This document shows, one piece after another, positions 12,722 through 24,589 of a stretch of 64,000 nucleotides of DNA. This DNA comes from Chamaecrista fasciculata. Taxonomy: Eukaryota > Streptophyta > Magnoliopsida > Fabales > Fabaceae. The stretch lies in the NCBI GenBank assembly GCA_003254925.1, contig QANZ01010384.1, positions 4,387-68,386 of the forward strand, given 5' to 3'. The first letter of the stretch is position 1; each line of letters begins with the position of its first letter. Position numbers and translations under genes: made by a program. The notes beneath the pieces were generated by a model. The model ran no database searches, was not told the DNA's origin, and saw nothing but the letters and a program-made list of their open reading frames with translations.

Positions 12722-13386
12722 CCTTTGTCCATGAAATTTTAAAGATGCAACAACAAAACTCAAATATAATTTTGATAACACCTTTAAGTGGTGTTGTAGA
12801 TGTCACGATTAAGGCTTGACTTCTTTTCTATGTATATTCATCCCAAGCAAATTCTTTTCTATGTATATTCTGCTGTAGCTGATGGCTTGTGGGAGCATGG
12901 TGATGTCAAATGCCAAAAAAATGACGATGGAGAGAGGAAAAAGTAGACTAGGCACAAAAATGAAACTATATATATATGTACCATACAAAATTTTATGGTG
13001 AATATGTGAAAATGATGCTTGAACATTTTGAAGTAGTGTGAAAGTATTGTTATTTCTCAATTGGCATGATCACTACTATCATTACTCTTCAAGTTTTTGA
13101 GACGAATCATTTTCTCTCCCATTATTATTGGGATTTTTTTTTAATTCCTTCAATCTATTATTTTGTCATATGTCAAGCCCAATAATTAGGAGTCTGAATT
13201 TCTACTATTGAATAATTTCTATTCTTAATTTTTTTTTACCATATTTGATCAACCCATGGTCTACACCAATTATTAATTATTAGAACTCAAACAGGATGCT
13301 GAATAAGAGAGGCGTTTTGCTGTTCAACAATGATTATTTGAAGTTAATTTCAAATTTAAAAATTAATGTGTATTGTCTGAATAAAT

Positions 13387-13540
13387 TATTATTAATAAAA
13401 TAAAAATTGCTTGTAGAATATATTTAATTTGGATGAATAATAAATCAAACTATAAAAAATTAANTTATTATTAAAATAAAAAATGGCTTGTAGAATATAT
13501 TTTATTTGGATAAATAATGAATCAAACTATAAAAAATTAA
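13387..13540. repeat. Direct duplication of about 75 bp around a single N
   Basis: Nearly the same 75 bases (TTATTATTAA-AAATAAAAA, GCTTGTAGAATATATTT, then AATCAAACTATAAAAAATTAA) stand on either side of the lone N at 13464. Copy A has the tract once. This is the pattern of two contig ends that overlap but were joined with an N. Confidence 0.7.
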
Positions 13541-13989
13541 AGTTTATATAAACTTAAAATGAGAAGAAAACAAATTATGCCAAAATGGAGTGAGAGAAAG
13601 AAGCCGAAGTGGAGAGAAACAAAAAATTTAAAAATAATTTGGATGCGTTTTTCTTAAAATGGCAAAATAGATGGAGTTTGGATAGCAAGTAGCGAGTAAT
13701 GGTAGAATCGGCTAAGAAAAAACTTTTTTTTTTGGGTCAGAGCTAGGAATAAACTTTTGAAACTAAATTAAAGTAAAAGGAAAATACTTTAAAGACTGAA
13801 ACAGAATTCATTTATTCAAATGAAAATTGACCAATAAAAAAATATTTGTTTCTAACTCAGCCCGCCCATAATGTTGGATTTTATTATTTGCTCATGAGAC
13901 GATATTGAGACATGTGTGCCTGTAATGGACTCAAATTTTAATGTCCCCCCAAACAAGAAAGAGTAATGGACTTCAAATCCATTAATATT

Positions 13990-15188
13990 TTTTTTTTTTC
14001 AGTTAAAAGCCTCCTTTTTGTCCCAAATATTAATTTCGATTTTGCCACTAATATTTTTTTTTTGGTACAAATTATCACTAATATTTATTTATTATTAATT
14101 TTGATCGATTTTATTCTTTGTTCAAATTTTATGCCCTGCCCTGCATTATATGGAGTTGGAGTTGATATTATGTTTCTTATCAGCGTCTGTATTTGGTTGC
14201 AGATGATGAAATAGGAGAATCCTAATCTTTTGGTTTCTTTCAAGGCTCTGGACACCCTCCCATGGGGTTGGAGTTGGTACTAAGTAACCCACTCTTTAAT
14301 AGTAGAAAAGATTTGGTGTTGCTTATGTAAATTCTAACTTTGATATTTATATCATAGAAATAATATATTTTGGAGGACAAATTTGAGGCTCATATCACAA
14401 GAATCTTCTATGATGAAATTGGTCCTCGAAGATTGAGGATCCTTCTTTACTCTATTATATGTATTGTAGGGGATATGCTATATCATAAATATATTGAATA
14501 GAAAAAGATATTAAAGGATTTTGCAGCAAAGTGCAAGTCTCTCCTTGTCTCCTTGAATACTCTTGATAAAAATTCACATGAAAAAAATGTATCAGACAAA
14601 AAATATATATATTTGAATATATTCCACACCCGAAATATTAATAAAGAACTACATTTTTATCTAGTAATTACCTTTTATAGAGGAAGACAAGGAATTGAAA
14701 ACTTTTAAATTATCCCTAATTTTAACAAATATAAAGAGATTTGTCATTTCAGTGAATCTACCATGTTCTGGTTTTAATCCCATTGTGACAAGGAACCACA
14801 TGATCTTGTTAGGAGAAAACCTACTTTTTAAATTTTAAATTCATCCCAAAATTACAAATTAGTCCTTAAATATTAGAAATACACTTTAATTTTTGGTTGT
14901 CGATTTTATAAAAATGTGTTGTTAATTATTTAATCTTCACAAATAATATTTCAATGACTAAATAGGTAACATTTTGTTAACAAAAAAAAGGAACAAAAAG
15001 TTTATTTTTAATTTTCAGGGATTAAATTACAAAATTGAGACAAACTCAGGGACTAATTAAAGAATAGGTTTACTCACCCTGTTAGTTGTTTTCTCATTTC
15101 TGGGCCAATACTCAATTATACGCTGCAACGTGTCCCTGCCTCATTTTATACAAATTACAAAATAAGCCATAAGGTCATCTTATTAAAA
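13990..15188. other. Intergenic DNA upstream of the SAUR gene; one foldback MITE
   Basis: No gene is supported; the frame at 13966-14214 is low-complexity. The stretch 14816-15082 is a foldback: GAAAACCTACTTTTTAAATT at the left mirrors the AGAATAGGTTTACTC region at the right, with ATTAGTCC phrases in both arms. The stretch at 14487-14530 (ATATTGAATAGAAAAA..GGATTTTGCAGCAAAGTG) recurs at 26403-26450, another sign that this neighbourhood was duplicated. Confidence 0.45.
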
Positions 15189-15591
15189 GGCTAAATTGCA
15201 AATTGGTCCCATATCTTTTTCTTAGTCCCCAATTTGGTCCTATATCTTTTTCTTGTTGCAGTTTTGGTCCTATATATTTGCAAAAGGTTCTGATTTTGAT
15301 CTAATATCTTTTAGTCAAGTTGCTGAATTAGTCTTATATGTTTGCAAAATGATCAACCATTAGTTGATCATTTTGTAAAGTTATGAGACCATTTCTAAAC
15401 AGGACCCAAAGATATAATAGGATCAATTATGCAATTAACCCAAATATATGAGACTAAATATGTATCAAAAGAAGATATAGGAACAAATTGGGACCTGACC
15501 CAAAGATATGGGACCAATAGTGCAACAAAAAAAATATGGGATCAAATTGGTAACTGATCAAAAGATATGACATCAAATTTACACTTTGGCC
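15189..15591. mobile_element. MULE-type MITE, AAAGTGTAAATTTGG family, copy 1
   Basis: It is built almost wholly of the phrases TTGGTCCCATATCTTTT and its inverse, so the two halves fold on each other. The right end reads AAATTTACACTTTGGCC. The flanks share TATTAAAA. Better preserved copies at 45571-45984 and 55425-55773 have 9-bp duplications. There is no coding capacity. Confidence 0.7.
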
Positions 15592-15709
15592 TATTAAAAA
15601 TGATGATTCTCTTTCCACCAACTAGATTTGAAGATTCAAATATAGATTCACTAGAAGATATCAGTTGGCTTACCAAGATGAAGAAAACATGATGTCTTAA
15701 GAGCATGTT

Positions 15710-15751
15710 GAGACACAAGAAAATGTACTTGTGTTCAAAGCCATACATATG
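15710..15751 (+). promoter_or_regulatory. Candidate auxin-response elements of the SAUR gene
   Basis: GAGACA (15710-15715, the complement of the TGTCTC AuxRE core) and CATATG (15746-15751) lie about 250-290 bp before the SAUR ATG. Both words are known from the NDE-type auxin-response element of soybean SAUR promoters. Short motifs occur by chance, so this is suggestive only. Confidence 0.35.
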
Positions 15752-15996
15752 ACTTGGTAGGACAAGCTTGCTTAACTCTCAAGTCACCTTATATCTTTGG
15801 GACTTGTAACTACAATTTGTAAGACAATACCATTTATCTATATATATATATACTTAAGCCCCATTTATCTATATATATATACTTAACATTGCATTCACAA
15901 GCAACACAAGCAATTCCCATCCTGAAAACATAAGAATTTTAGATACCTCTTCTCATCACAAGTCCTTTGAGATCATCACTTTGTATTATACTAACA

Positions 15997-16290
15997 ATGG
16001 GATTCTGTTTACCCGGTATTCGATGGCCATCGCTTTCTACATCCCAACCTTCTTGGAAGGCAATGGAAATCCCAAAGGAATACCTTACCGTTTATGTTGG
16101 AGAGAAAATAAAGCGATTTAGTATTCCGGTATTGTACTTGAACCAACCTTCATTCTTCGACTTATTGAGTCAAGCTGAAGAAGAATTAGGTTATGATCAT
16201 CCGATGGGTGGCCTTACAATCTCTTGCAGAGAAGATGTGTTTGTAGAACTTGTTTCTTGCTTGAATGAGTTATTAATTCCATCATTCTAA
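15997..16290 (+). CDS. SAUR-family small auxin-up RNA protein
   Basis: This is an intronless gene of 97 residues, normal for SAUR proteins, which are short-lived auxin-induced proteins that promote cell expansion, in known cases by inhibiting PP2C-D phosphatases at the plasma membrane. The start MGFCLPGI matches the usual N-terminus of the SAUR20-like subgroup. The upstream in-frame codon at 15967 is TTG, so ATG 15997 is the start. The SAUR core runs from about residue 27 ([13 protein letters not shown]), through [15 protein letters not shown] and [20 protein letters not shown], to [13 protein letters not shown] near the end. Tandem ATCTATATATATATACTTAA tracts (15836-15885) sit in the proximal promoter. 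A broken SAUR fragment at 26181-26230 indicates that a second copy once existed nearby. The gene looks functional. Confidence 0.93.
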   Translation: MGFCLPGIRWPSLSTSQPSWKAMEIPKEYLTVYVGEKIKRFSIPVLYLNQPSFFDLLSQAEEELGYDHPMGGLTISCREDVFVELVSCLNELLIPSF

Positions 16291-16339
16291 TTGGACACAT
16301 TTTGCATAGAGTTTTTAACCACTGTACTAAAATCATCAT

Positions 16340-16552
16340 TTAGAAGCCAGGCCGCTTGAAACATGAAGTGCTTACTATTGGAACTAGATGGCTACTTCCA
16401 TGACTAGGCCCAACCACATTAATCCCATTACCATGTATCCCTCGGCCCACAAAATTGGATGTAACATTTGATTGACCCAAAATTTGGTCCACATAAACTT
16501 TTCCATTTACATTCTCCTTTCCCAAGAAGGGACTCGTTGCCTTTCTAACCAC
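16340..16552 (-). pseudogene. Possible LINE ORF1 fragment
   Basis: A 70-codon minus-strand frame includes VVRKATSPFLGKENVNGK and IHGNGINVVGPSHGSSHL. The first part resembles the (W)M(L)V.RK phrase that follows the zinc knuckle in plant LINE ORF1 proteins. There is no start, no zinc knuckle and no linked reverse transcriptase. It is more compositionally protein-like than its neighbours, but the identification is tentative. Confidence 0.3.
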
Positions 16553-16824
16553 TCCTCAATTGCTAGCATTTAAACCCAAAAGTGTTACTTTTTAAATCAC
16601 TTGATATTAAAGTGAAATATGACTAAATTATAGGGTACCAAAGTGTAATTGACCCTTTTTTTTACGGAGCTTAAAATATTAATGAAAATCAAAAGTAACT
16701 TGTATGGAGTGAGACTTGAAAGAACACGGGCTAAAGAAAAGTGGGTGATTTCTTTTTTTTTTTTTTAATTTTTTAATTCAATAATTTTGACCAACTATAA
16801 AGGGGTGGAGCCATATAATATAAA

Positions 16825-17445
16825 ATATAATGGTGCCAAGTTGCCTTTTATTTTCTGTTGTCTTTTTTCGTGCAGCTTTTTTACAATGGGAAGGGATGAG
16901 TTATGAGAGAGAAGGAACCGCTATGGTGTGCTAAAAAGTGTAAATTTAGGTTTTAGTCTTTAAAATTATTTTAAAACTACGATTTAGTCCTTAAATATTA
17001 AACATATATATTTTTATCTCTTATTTTATTTTTAACAAATATCAAATATTTAAACTTTATAAATAATATTTCAAAGACTAAAAAATTAATTTTTATAAAA
17101 ACAATTATGAACCAAAGAATATGTATCAGAGACTAAATAGTTAAATTATATATTTTGAAACACAAATGGAGCCAAATTACCTTCTAATTTTTTTTTTTCT
17201 GGTGTTCTAGTTGCAAATTTTTTCACGATAGGAAGAAATTAAGGGATAAATTATAAATTTAGAGGAATTAAAAGGCAACGTGGTTTCATTTGTGTTTCTA
17301 AATTTATAATTTAACTATTTGGTCTCTCATAAATATTCTTTGGTACATAATTTTTTTTATAAATATTATTTTTTTAATCTTTAAAACATTATTTGTAAAC
17401 TTTAAATAGTTTATATTTGTACAAAAATAAATAAATAATAATAAT
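16825..17445. repeat. Diverged copy of 1509-2120 (foldback element part)
   Basis: It matches 1509-2120 with scattered substitutions and small indels (for example a longer ATAATAATA run near 17431). The first 80 bp of the left arm are missing. It continues directly into the identical block at 17446. Confidence 0.75.
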
Positions 17446-19627
17446 AATATATTTTTAATATTTAAGGACTAAATTATAATTTTAAAATAATTTTAAAGAC
17501 TAAAACCTAAATTTACACTTTTAGCACAGCATAGCAGTTCCTTCTCTCTCATAACTCATCCCTTCGCATTGTGAAAAAGCAGCACGAAAAGACAACAGAA
17601 AATAAAAGGCAACCTGGCACCATTATATGCATTAGATGGTGAGGATGACATAATTTAGCCATACTTTATCTACCTCCTAATTTAGCTGAGCCACTCCCAA
17701 ACCCAAGGTCTAAACCATCACATTAAACCCTAATTAACAATTTATCTTTCTAGGACATAATAACATCAGAATTCGCATCAGTACCCTTTGAACATCACAT
17801 CCATCATCAACATGCTTAATTTGTCTGTTACTCCTAGCAATTAAGAAGATCGTTTTCTTCAGTTGATAACTTTTCAGCAGTGCTCTCCATCGTTCTTTCC
17901 TAATTGGTCTGAATTCAAATCAAGCGTACCTTTAAATTAACACCTTTGGAACTTGAACTAATTATTTATTGAATTGCAACATTTTTCTTTTCAATTTATT
18001 TTACTCATATTATTATTATATAAGCAAGCGAGAGAGGGGGAGATAGATAGGGATGATAAGGGTAGGGTATGGGTAGGGTAGGGTACTATGATACCCGGAC
18101 CCAAACCCAGACCCATATATAAGTAGGTATCAAAATCAATCCTCATACTCATACTCGCTGAGTAGTCTAATCCCCATATTCGGACCCGGATCCAGAAAAA
18201 TTTTAAAATAAACAATTTTTTGTTAATATAAAATTTATATTCATCCAACATTTTACATCTATGACTAATAAAAATAAAAAAAATAAATAAATAATATGAA
18301 TGCATTAATAAAAGTGTAGTCTAATCCCTAGACCCGATCCGGGTCCAAACCCATACCCATAGGATAAATTTCAGGATCCCTATTAAATATGGGTATTTTG
18401 ATCATCCCTAAAGATAGGAGAGAATAATAAGGTAAGTTTCTAATTAACAAAGTGTAGGCTTTTAATTTGTTCCTGACTAAAAAAAAACAAAATCATATAT
18501 CTTTGTAACTTTGAATTAAACAGTAGTAAAATTAAGGTTACACTTTGATTAATACATGATATCACGAGGTCTACATGTTCAATTAAATGTTACTACAAAA
18601 AGTTGACTAGCCAATTTTAAACAAAAATAACGTGAAATTACAATCAACTATACAACCTCGTGATCAATGTGAGATCATAAGTTTCTCATAATGGATATCG
18701 TTACATGAAATTAGTAATGGTAAGTTATTACAAGGTTAATTCTCTCGATCATCATTAAATTACATTGAATAGTCATAATTTAAAATACATTACTCGATCA
18801 CATGAAACAACAGTACGACTTTGATATTGATTATATGAAAGATAAGACACCTCATGACCAATGTGATTTTACAACATCCAACCATTATTATTACATGAAG
18901 TTATTTTGTAACAAACAACTCATGTGAAGCATCTAATATATGGACATTTTAAAATTAAGATTATAATAAAAGTTGACGAGATCACGTGACTATGAAGCTT
19001 GACCATCGTTACATGAAGTTAAAAATCAATTTAAAACAAACTAGTCACATGAAATTCAACTTTGGAATATAGATTTAAAGTTTGAGTGAAACTAAAGTTA
19101 CCTCGTGATCAATGTGATTATGATCCAGTATAAAAAGAACTTAGATTTCACCAAGTACTCACAAAACAGATTCATGTACGCAAGTTAACTTTACATAGAA
19201 TCAAAGATATGAGAGCTACACGATAGTAGAGTCTGGAAAATAAAACTGACAAGATGGGAGACTTAATTTGTAAGTATGATCTTTTTGTTAATTGCTTTTT
19301 TCTTTTCACAATTGTTTGAGTTTTTGGCTTAATCACTTGGTACAAATTTTAAGACTTATTTAAGATTGAGTGAGTTTGATGTAAAGGGTGCAATTGTTGA
19401 ACTACAAGGTGAATTTTGATTTCAAGTTTTGAGAAACTAAATCAGTTGAATTATATGTTTATTTTTCAAATGGTGAGTTTTGAATTGACATCAAGTAGTA
19501 TTACTTAGTAAAAACTATTTTAAGTTTTATTAGTTATAGTTCTCATAGTTGTGACTTACTGAGTTTAATTGTTTGTCTTTATTCCAGGAAAATGATCATT
19601 TTGCATCAAACTACTCCACTTTCTTTT
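17446..19627. repeat. Duplicated block, copy 2, ending at the N at 19628
   Basis: This is a copy of 2121-4302 at constant offset 15,325. It contains the hAT-like MITE (18048-18410) and the promoter, exon 1 (19254-19269) and intron of unit-U copy B. It stops in the middle of exon 2, exactly at the single N. After the N the sequence is unrelated to copy A. Confidence 0.85.
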
Positions 19628-19628
19628 N

Positions 19629-19800
19629 TCGCTTTGGGTCACGGTTCAACCCGGGTCAATCTGGTCCGAAGCGGTTTTGGGCGGTTCAAAGTGGTCCAAT
19701 ATTTAGAACGGTCCAATGGTCCAAACCGAGCCGTTTTCACTTCGGGTCCCGATTCGACCATCTTGTCTAGTCCGGGTTTCATAACATTGGTTTAGATCAC
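19629..19800. mobile_element. Fragment of an element rich in GGTCCAA/CGGTTC words
   Basis: Higher-GC sequence with CGGTTCAACCCGGGTC, AGCGGTTTTGGGCGGTTC and GGGTTTCATAACATTGG resembles the subterminal region of a TIR element like the one at 7821. Its left part is missing at the N. Open frames across it are not real genes. Confidence 0.4.
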
Positions 19801-20354
19801 AAGAAAAGATTTTTCAAAATAATAATATACAATACATCAAGCATAAGTGGAATTAGATTCAAAATTTATTCATGATGGTTCGTTGTTTAAGTTTACTCAA
19901 AATAAAAATTTTGAAAAATAAAAATTTTCTTAATTTATTAGTCTCATAATTTTTTACAAGGTAATACTATGAAAAGATAGATTGTTTAAGTAATCTAGTT
20001 TTCAATCGTTGGATTTAATTTTTTTAGTTTTGGGATATGTGTAATGTTTTTTAAATTATAAAACACAGATCTCGAGACTAAAAAAGTTAAATCTAACGAC
20101 TGAAAAATAATATGCTTTAGCAATGAAGCTTTTTATAGATTTTTCCTTTTTTACAATGTTATTTTAACGTTTCTTCGGTCACACTCTTTCTTTTCTAGAG
20201 AGAGCGAGAAGAGAGAGAGACAAAAAGTTAAAATAATTGGTTGGTGTTTATTTTTTTAATGACAAAATGAATTGAATTTGGATAACGATTAGCGACTAGT
20301 GATAGAATTGGCAAGTAAAAAATTAACTTTAAAGACCAAAAGTGAAAGAAAAAT

Positions 20355-20950
20355 ACTTTAAAGACTAAAAACGGAATTCATGGAGAAATTTGACCTTAAT
20401 ATAAAATATTTTGTTTTTAAATCAGCCCAAATTTTCTGGATGTAACCAAGAGGCCCATAATGTTGGATTTTTCTTTTTCAATTTTGGTATTAAATCTTTT
20501 TTAAAAGTCTTACTTATTGGTCTCAATCACTAAATGTGGTCATATTTTTTTCGTTTTAAATTCAATTACTACGAGTCTAGAGTCACGAGTTATTCTTGAT
20601 AAGTTCTTTTTTTTAACCAGCGAATAAGGTCAAATTAGACTCAAAAAATAAGAAAAAAGTTTAATATTTTGTTTAAAGACTAAAAACGGAATTCATTCAT
20701 TCCGGTGAAATTTGACCTTAATAAAAAATATTTTGTTTTTAATTCTGCCCAAATTTTGTGGATGCAACTAGGAGGCCCATAATGTTGGATTTTTTTTTTC
20801 CGATTTTGGTATTAAATCTTTTTTAAAAGTCTTACATTCTTACTTATTGATTTCAATGACTAAATATAGTCATATCTCTCTCATTTTAAATTGAATTACT
20901 ACGAGGGCATGAGTTATTTTTTACGAGTTCTCTCTTTGGCCTGCAAATAA
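20355..20950. repeat. Tandem direct duplication of about 280 bp
   Basis: 20355-20640 and 20680-20950 share AAGACTAAAAACGGAATTCAT, GAGGCCCATAATGTTGGATTT, TTTTGGTATTAAATC and AATTACTACGAG in the same order. These phrases belong to the distal part of unit U (compare 9990 and 13800). No CDS is present. Confidence 0.7.
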
Positions 20951-21386
20951 TGTCAAATTGGACTCCAAAAATTGACTACCCATTTCAATTTGAGATCATG
21001 AATTCCGCATACTCAATATCTTTACATGAAATAAGTAATAGTAACTTATTATAAGTTTATTTCTCTCAATCATCATTACATAACATTAAATAGTCAATTT
21101 GTAATAAATTAATCACGTGAACCTTGATATTGACAATGTAAAAGTTAAGACACACCTCGCGATAAATGTGATTTTACGAGATCCAATGCAACCTTTAATA
21201 TTTTTATATGAATGATCAGTTTGTAACAAACAACTCACGTAAAACATCTAACATTTGAACAAATAACGTGAACTCACGTTGGATAGATGCTTGACCATCG
21301 TTACATGAAGTTAAAAATCAATTTGTAACAAACTACTCACGTGAAAAATACAACTTTACATGATCAATAATGTGATTGTGATCAAG

Positions 21387-22275
21387 TATAAAAAGCACCT
21401 AGATTACACCAAATACTCACAAAATAGATTCATGTAGTCAAGTTACCTTTACATAGAATCAAGGATATGAGAGCTACAAGACAGTAGAGTCTAGGAAAAA
21501 AGAATTGAGAAGATGGCGAGACTCAATTTGTAAGTATGATATTCTTTTTGTGTATTGATTTTTATTTTTATTCACAATTGTTTCAGATTTTGGTCACATG
21601 GTACAAATCTTAAGGCATATATATATAAGATTGACTCTATGTTTGGACAAGGTAAGATCAAGAGGGAAAATAATTGTTTTAAAAAAAATAATTACCTTCA
21701 AAAATTATTTTTCCTATTCAATTTACCTTGTCCAAAGACACTCTAGTGAGTTTGATGTTAAGGATGCAATAGTTGTACAATGTAAATTTTGCTTTCAAGT
21801 TGAGAAGCTAAATCATTTGAAATATATTAATATCATCATTCTTTTTGAGATACCTTAATTTCTAATGGTAGGTTTCAAGTTGTCGTTAGGTAGTATTACT
21901 TTGTAAAAACTATATTTTAAAGTTTTGTTAGTTACGATTCTCATAGTTGTGACTTAATGAGTTTAACTAATTGTTTATCTTTATTGCAGATGTATGAACA
22001 TTTCGCATCAAATTGCTGCACTTCCTCTTAAAATATTCAAATGGAAAAATTTCAATTGGAGAATGAAAAAGGCAAGAGTGAAACTAAGGTCATATGGTGA
22101 TTCCTATAATGTCTTGATGATAAAGAAATCATCATTACTTGAAGCCAAGACCCTTGTCCATGAAATCTACGAAATTTTAAAGATGCAACAACAAAACTCA
22201 AGTGTCCAATCATGTTTAAGGCATGATTGCCTCTTTAAATATATTCATATGTACCTTCTCGAGAGACATGTCTAG
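21387..22275 (+). CDS. Unit-U gene, copy D: intact two-exon ORF of unknown function
   Basis: A TATAAAAAG box (21387) lies 126 nt upstream of ATG 21513. Exon 1 is 21513-21529, followed by a GTAAGT donor; exon 2 is 21990-22275 after a TTGCAG acceptor. Joined, they give 100 residues starting MARLNLCMNISHQ. The product is basic in the middle (WRMKKARVKLRSY) and has ILKMQQQNSS near residue 70. I recognise no domain, signal peptide or membrane segment. Supporting features are the clean splice signals, the conserved TATA spacing in three copies, and the same frame kept in copy A. Against it, the protein is short, copies A and C are broken, and a second frame also appears conserved. It could be the 5' part of a longer decayed gene or a passenger of a repeat. 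Confidence 0.35.
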
Positions 22276-22928
22276 AGTCCAAATAGGACGAAATGGTTTG
22301 GAGCCATGGGAGCTCTACCATCTCGAAGGCAAAGAATAGTATAAGAGAGGCTAAATAGAGATTAGGGTTAGAGTATACCTGAGGAGGGTTTATATAGAAT
22401 TTTGAGGGGCATTCGGATAATCTCACTTTGGAGTTATTCCTTGAGGGGTCTTATTTATATATGTAACCTTTTAAATTGAAGTTGTTGAATGAACATAAAA
22501 GCAATAAGATGACGAAGGTGGTTATAGTGGGAGATTGATAATTTATTAATTATATGTGAATATGAAACATTGAAACTATAGGAAGATCCGTCATTATAGT
22601 GATTGGTGAATGTGTGGTGAGTGGTGACACTTGAAAATTTTGAGGTGGCGAGAGCATTGTTATTTTTCACTTGAAACTTATATTCCTCATCAATCTTCAA
22701 TTTGTCCTTAGCACCATTTTGTTTGGTTATAAATTTATTTTTGTCAAATTTTATCAAAAACATTTTGCTTCTAACTCAGCCCACATTTTGGAGCAGGATT
22801 TTATTAACTGCATTCAAATTTTAATGTCCCCGCAAACGAAAAAGAGAAATGAACTTCAAGTCTTTCAATATTTTTCTTATCATTCCTTAATATTCAAGTT
22901 AGTGGCTTAATGAAATTGTCCTTTTATT

Positions 22929-24011
22929 AGGGGTGTTCAGATCCAAACCAATCCAAACTCAACCGATCCGATCCAAACCGATCCAACCAAAACCGACCAA
23001 AACCGAATTATAGTTCGGTTGAATTGGATGGAGTACTATAAAAACCGATTGGTTCGGTTCGGTTAATTTTTAAAGCAAAAAACCGACCGAACCAAACCAA
23101 ACCATTGTATATTTTAACTTAATATTATATATATTTATATTAAATACAAAAATATCTAACCTAATCCTCTCTTCACTTATTCGAACCCTAAATCCTCACT
23201 TCAACTCAGCCGCATCAAACTTCCTCCCTTCTTCACTTCACGTTCGCTCCTCCGTCAGTTCGCTCGTCGTCGGCTTCGCTCCTTCGTCAGCTCGTTACTT
23301 GCTCGTCGTCTTCGTCGAATCGTCGGCTTCATCTTCATCCTTTCTCATCGTCTTCGTCGGCTTCATCTCCGTCGTCGTCTTCGACTTCGTGCCGGCGTTC
23401 TGACCGAACGTTTCCGTCGAGGCGAGAAGAGCCTTGGTCGCTGTCGCTGGGATCGGAGAGACCCCGAAAAGTCGCCGCCGTCGCTGAGATTTGGGTCCCG
23501 ATAACGTAGTCGTCGGCTGATGGACCTCCGAGGTTGAAGCGCGTCTTCTTCTGTCATACAATCCGACGAGAACTCGCGTACACGCGCCGTCACGCGCGGT
23601 GTCGTGCGTCCGCTTTTGTTCACTTTATCTATCAATTCCCATTGCCGTTAATCCCTTCCAGAGATAGTGTGTTAGTTTGGGTAATAGTGTCTCACCATTG
23701 TTGTAGTCGTCGTTGTTCTGCTCATTGCCGCTTGTATTAAGATTATGTTCAATATGAGTACTTGTGTGATGCTGTGTTGTTTTTTCTGATTTTTTTTAAT
23801 TTCTGTATTTTTTATTTGCTAATTTTTATCTGAATAATTAATATAAAAACCGATGAACCGATCCAATCCAAACCGATTAAGGTCGGTTTGGATTGGTTCG
23901 GTTGGCTCAAAATGACTGGATTGATTGGATGACTTTGGTTGTCATCCAATTTGTTTGGTTCGGTTGAAAAATTTTATCCAAACCGATCCAAACCAAACTT
24001 TGAACACCCCT
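22929..24011. mobile_element. Mutator-like TIR element with GC-rich insert, copy 2
   Basis: It begins AGGGGTGTTCAG and ends TTTGAACACCCCT, with worn flanks TCCTTTTATT and ACCTTTTATC (8 of 10 match). Its right arm, reversed, matches the left arm of the element at 5355, including ATTGGATGACAACCAAAG and TCATCCAATCAATCCAG. The core at 23190-23740 is GC-rich and looks like genic or leader DNA (CTCGTCGTC repeats, then frames rich in Arg). Minus-strand frames such as SRRLRYRDPNLSDGGDFSG have no recognised domain. The GC-rich core between AT-rich arms resembles a Pack-MULE; the donor gene is unknown. Confidence 0.75.
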
Positions 24012-24221
24012 ACCTTTTATCCTTTATAGCAAACATTTTTAATGATTTTTTTTTCATCCTTATTAATTTTTCAATTTCAACTCAAAACTGTTCAGAACTC
24101 AACATAGCAATTGATTTTAGACTTTTCCAACATTCTGATTTAATTTTGTTTTAGTACTAAACTTTAAAAATGATTTGATTGTAACTGTTGCTGCATTCAT
24201 ATATGGGAAAACATTATTATA

Positions 24222-24577
24222 AAGGCAAAATGGTAAAAGTAATAATTTCGTCCACAAACTTTACATCAATTGTCAATTTTAATTTGTCTCCAATATTTTA
24301 TATTTTGATCAGTTTTATCCTTTCCTCTTATTTTATCTAAATATTAACGACAAAATTTACGTGGCTATTAATATGTAATATAAAATTGATAGAAAAAGAA
24401 ATTTAAATCCTAACAACAGGATGCAGTATGTCGTTAATTTATTGAAAGAAATTAGTCAAAGGATAAAATTGACCAAAATGTGAAACATTGGGGACAAAAT
24501 TGACAGTAAAAAAAATATTGGGGACAAAATTGACAATTGCTGTAAAGTTTAGGGACAAAATTAGTGCTTTTGTCAAG
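24222..24577. mobile_element. Foldback MITE
   Basis: The left arm (AAACTTTACATCAATTGTCA) mirrors the right arm (TTGACAATTGCTGTAAAGTTT). Ends are near AAAGGCAAAATGG and TTAGTGCTTTTGTC. Non-coding. It abuts the next foldback element. Confidence 0.6.
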
Positions 24578-24589
24578 GCAAAAGTTTTA

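Noticed and set aside
15967..15996. N-terminal extension of the SAUR protein by ten residues
   Set aside because: The upstream codon is TTG, and ATG 15997 gives the standard SAUR start MGF.LPGI.
23295..23740. Frames in the GC-rich core of the 22929 element as a gene
   Set aside because: Several overlapping frames on both strands, no domain, and the whole lies within transposon ends.
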